From assembly GCA_964527795.1 (NCBI GenBank), contig CAZGOS010000041.1:1-16912 (forward strand): a stretch of DNA of 16,912 bases. Reading direction: 5' to 3'. Below, one piece after another: positions 15,170 through 16,912 of this stretch (its first letter is position 1; every line of letters begins with the position of its first letter). The stretch comes from SMXL01 sp964527795 (lineage in GTDB: Bacteria; Bacteroidota; Rhodothermia; Rhodothermales; UBA10348). The notes below the pieces were generated by a model. The model was given only the letters and a program-made list of their open reading frames with translations. It was not told the DNA's origin and searched no databases. A program made the translations under genes and the position numbers.

Positions 15170-15583
15170 ATGGCCACGAGGATACGTCGCGTCAGTTATT
15201 TCCATACGGTTGTTCATGATCAACCTGGTGAGGCTTTCAAGCTTCTTTCCCTTCTTGCAAACCAGGGCGTCAATTTGATGGCATTTACGGCCGTCCCGGT
15301 CGGACCGTCTCAGACACAGCTTACCCTTTTTCCTGATGAAAAGGGGAAACTCGAGAGTGAAGCTCTTCGCGCGCGCATGCATCTGGATGGACCCTATCCT
15401 GCCATTCTGGTCCAGGGAGATGATTACGTGGGCGTACTGGCCGATCTACACCAGCAGTTGTACGAAGCCAGGGTAAACGTCTATGCGACGTACGCCGTTA
15501 CGGATGGGAAAGGGGATTTCGGCTATGTCATCTATGTTCGACAGGACGAGATCGAGCGGGCGGCGAAGGCGTTAGGCATTTAA
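15170..15583 (+). CDS. ACT-domain-like small-molecule-binding protein
   Basis: The 137-aa protein has two halves that each read like an ACT module (beta-alpha-beta-beta-alpha-beta). The first is residues 9-54, with DQPGEAFKLLSLLANQGVN and the strand TQLTLFPD. The second is about 78-124, with DDYVGVLADLHQQLYEARVN and FGYVIYVR. ACT domains bind amino acids or similar ligands and regulate enzymes; no enzyme domain is attached here, so it is a free-standing sensor-type protein. I know similar short ACT-like proteins in many bacteria, without a defined role. The ATG at 15170 opens straight into the fold. It is divergent from the thioredoxin-family gene and converges with the Spy-like gene, sharing a terminator-like hairpin. 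Confidence 0.75.
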   Translation: MATRIRRVSYFHTVVHDQPGEAFKLLSLLANQGVNLMAFTAVPVGPSQTQLTLFPDEKGKLESEALRARMHLDGPYPAILVQGDDYVGVLADLHQQLYEARVNVYATYAVTDGKGDFGYVIYVRQDEIERAAKALGI

Positions 15584-15609
15584 AACGATACTGTCCGGCA
15601 GAATCGAGT

Positions 15610-15639
15610 AGGGCGGAAAAGCTTATGCCTCTCCGCCCT
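15610..15639. terminator. Hairpin between convergent ACT and Spy-like genes
   Basis: AGGGCGGA (15610-15617) and TCCGCCCT (15632-15639) are perfect complements, giving an 8-bp GC-rich stem with a 14-base loop. It lies in the 78 bases between two converging stop codons (15583 and 15662), the usual place for a shared bidirectional terminator. Neither strand has a clear T tract after the stem, so it may slow or protect transcripts instead of terminating on its own. Confidence 0.5.
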
Positions 15640-15661
15640 TAGACCCAATCTGGTTACAATC

Positions 15662-16663
15662 TTACCCGTGCATTCTATGATGTTTACGTCGCAGCATCAT
15701 GCCCGCGCGGCTTTCAAGCGCTCCGTGAATCACAAAGATTTCCAGTTGTCTTTGATCCAGGATGGCAATGAGAGCCGTCGTTACGTCAGCGTTGGCTCCT
15801 TTCGCCCATTCTTTCACTTCTTCGCGCGTAGCCCCGCTGTCGATCAACTCCTGAAATGCCTCGCGCAGTTCTTCGACCTGTTCGTGCAACTCCTCAAGCG
15901 CAGCAACCTGCGCATCCGATAGCCCCAGTACCTCGATCATTACAGCTCGAGCTGCAAGACGGTTCGCCCTACGCTGCTCTCTGCGCTCTTCCATGGCGGC
16001 CTTACGGTCGTCTTTCATCTGCTCAAGGATCGCCTTCTGATCATCCGTCAGAATATTCTCCCACGCTTCTTTCAGCTCGTTGCCAAGCGCTTCAAGTGCC
16101 TCGCGAAACTCTTCGTTGGAAATCGTGCCGTCTCTGTGTGACGCGCGCAGGGCCTCCAGCTCAGATTTGAATGCATCGCGAAGCGCTGCTATTGCCGCTC
16201 TTTGATCGTCTGTAAGGCCCAGGTGGGCTGCAAATGCACCTGCGGCTGCAAAACCGCCAAACTCACCGAATCCCCTGCGAAATATAAATCGCCGATCGAA
16301 TCCTGGACCATAGCCATGGTGAAATCCGGGGCGTCCGAAAACGCTCCCCCGATTTTTCAGGTGATTCAGGAGCCGTTCTTTCTGTTCATCGCTCATATTC
16401 TGCTGTAGCTTTGCAGCGACGTACCAAAGAAAACCAGGCTCATGGGCCGCGTTCGCATCACTACTCTTAAAGGCGCTCTCAAGGATGGCTGCTTCTGACG
16501 CATCCATTTCCAGATCACTTGAAATGAAGGCGATCGACGCGGCAATCTCCTGGTCCATGTTCTCATCCTCGACCGCCGACGACGAATCACAGGCCGCAAG
16601 ACCCATGAGTAGAACCAATAAAAGCGCGTAGTGACTGAACCCTCTCTGCAATAAAGTTTTCAT
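15662..16663 (-). CDS. Long Spy/CpxP-like LTxxQ lipoprotein
   Basis: The 333-aa product has a lipoprotein signal ending LAAC (Cys25). It is then nearly all helical, with four LTxxQ-type motifs that mark Spy/CpxP-family envelope-stress chaperones and metal-response proteins: MSDEQ (90-94), LTDDQ (150-154), LTDDQ (205-209) and LSDAQ (248-252). A Gly/Phe/His-rich linker (about 106-147, with FHHGYGPGF and GGFAAAGAFAAH) separates the first motif from the others. The C-terminus is Met/His/Arg-rich (GMMLRRKHHRMHG). Typical Spy or CpxP is about 160 aa, so this looks like two or more Spy-like units in one chain. The likely role is periplasmic chaperoning or stress sensing near the membrane. The ATG at 16663 has GAGGGAG (16673-16679) nine bases upstream. 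A pair of 8-bp repeats 11 bp apart lies about 95 bases further upstream. Confidence 0.8.
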   Translation of the reverse strand: MKTLLQRGFSHYALLLVLLMGLAACDSSSAVEDENMDQEIAASIAFISSDLEMDASEAAILESAFKSSDANAAHEPGFLWYVAAKLQQNMSDEQKERLLNHLKNRGSVFGRPGFHHGYGPGFDRRFIFRRGFGEFGGFAAAGAFAAHLGLTDDQRAAIAALRDAFKSELEALRASHRDGTISNEEFREALEALGNELKEAWENILTDDQKAILEQMKDDRKAAMEERREQRRANRLAARAVMIEVLGLSDAQVAALEELHEQVEELREAFQELIDSGATREEVKEWAKGANADVTTALIAILDQRQLEIFVIHGALESRAGMMLRRKHHRMHG

Positions 16664-16757
16664 GTTATAGAACTCCCTCTTGTGTCGACTTCTGAATAAA
16701 TGACCGTTTGGACCCTGGTTTCCGATGCAAATATCGGCACGCCTGTGGTGCGATTTG

Positions 16758-16776
16758 TCACAATTCCATCACAATT
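16758..16776 (-). promoter_or_regulatory. Two 8-bp direct repeats spaced 11 bp, upstream of the Spy-like gene
   Basis: TCACAATT occurs at 16758-16765 and again at 16769-16776, read AATTGTGA twice on the transcribed strand, with exactly 11 bp between repeat starts. Eleven-base-pair direct repeats are the typical binding layout for OmpR/PhoB-family response regulators such as CpxR. The distance to the start codon (about 95 bases) suits an activator site. The rest of the 249 bases to the window end shows no gene, and I could not fix a promoter. Confidence 0.4.
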
Positions 16777-16912
16777 GTCCTACAAACAATCAGGGGATAG
16801 TTCCGAGTAACCTTTAATACTCATCAACACCCTGCTCAGTCCCGAAAAATCAGCTACGAGAGCAAACGACCTCCACAGGACGACTATTTCCTGGGCATAA
16901 GCACCGCCAATA

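Overview
The window reads as chromosomal DNA of a diderm bacterium. Seven of its proteins carry export or lipoprotein signals, one is predicted to be an outer-membrane beta-barrel, and there are Tat substrates and a CpxP/Spy-like lipoprotein. Two very large secreted Asp-box (BNR) beta-propeller proteins, a stand-alone cyclic-nucleotide-binding-fold protein and the CNHCPYV thioredoxin type fit the Bacteroidota/Rhodothermota/Balneolota side of bacteria. This placement is an inference from gene content; the window has no rRNA or other marker gene. No tRNA, rRNA, CRISPR array or intact insertion sequence was seen.

Left part (1-4389). A small Tat-dependent lipoprotein with three GHxH-type histidine motifs (309-692, minus) is separated by a roughly 600-base intergenic region from a plus-strand pair. 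The pair is a Tat-exported two-domain multicopper oxidase (1287-2495) and, 18 bases later, a predicted outer-membrane beta-barrel (2514-3704). It is visibly more AT-rich than the rest of the window and looks like a transferred metal or oxidase module. A convergent gene (3745-4215, minus) encodes a cNMP-binding fold without a DNA-binding domain. The intergenic region holds a possible 34-codon ORF with a very strong Shine-Dalgarno sequence next to a complementary CCTCC, and an 8-bp inverted repeat.

Central block (4390-14899, all minus). In transcription order: a CNHC thioredoxin-family protein; BNR protein 2 (1016 aa); an unknown 147-aa protein whose start overlaps the BNR stop (ATGA); a class I SAM methyltransferase; cyclopropane-fatty-acid synthase (cfa); a DUF1353 protein; BNR protein 1 (1045 aa); and a small Cys-containing lipoprotein. 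The two BNR proteins are full-length paralogues that flank a group of small genes, two of which are methyltransferases (one a lipid-modifying enzyme). Exact operon limits are not visible.

Right part (14900-16912). A divergent promoter region leads to a plus-strand ACT-domain-like protein (15170-15583). This converges, across a terminator-like hairpin, with a long Spy/CpxP-like lipoprotein carrying four LTxxQ-type motifs (15662-16663, minus). The upstream region of that gene has two 8-bp repeats 11 bp apart, the spacing typical of OmpR/PhoB-family response-regulator sites.

The common theme is the cell envelope: export, metal handling, lipid modification and envelope-stress proteins. No defence system, phage or recognised biosynthetic cluster is evident. 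The least explained elements are the BNR-linked 147-aa gene, the histidine-motif Tat lipoprotein next to the oxidase, and the regulatory repeats.
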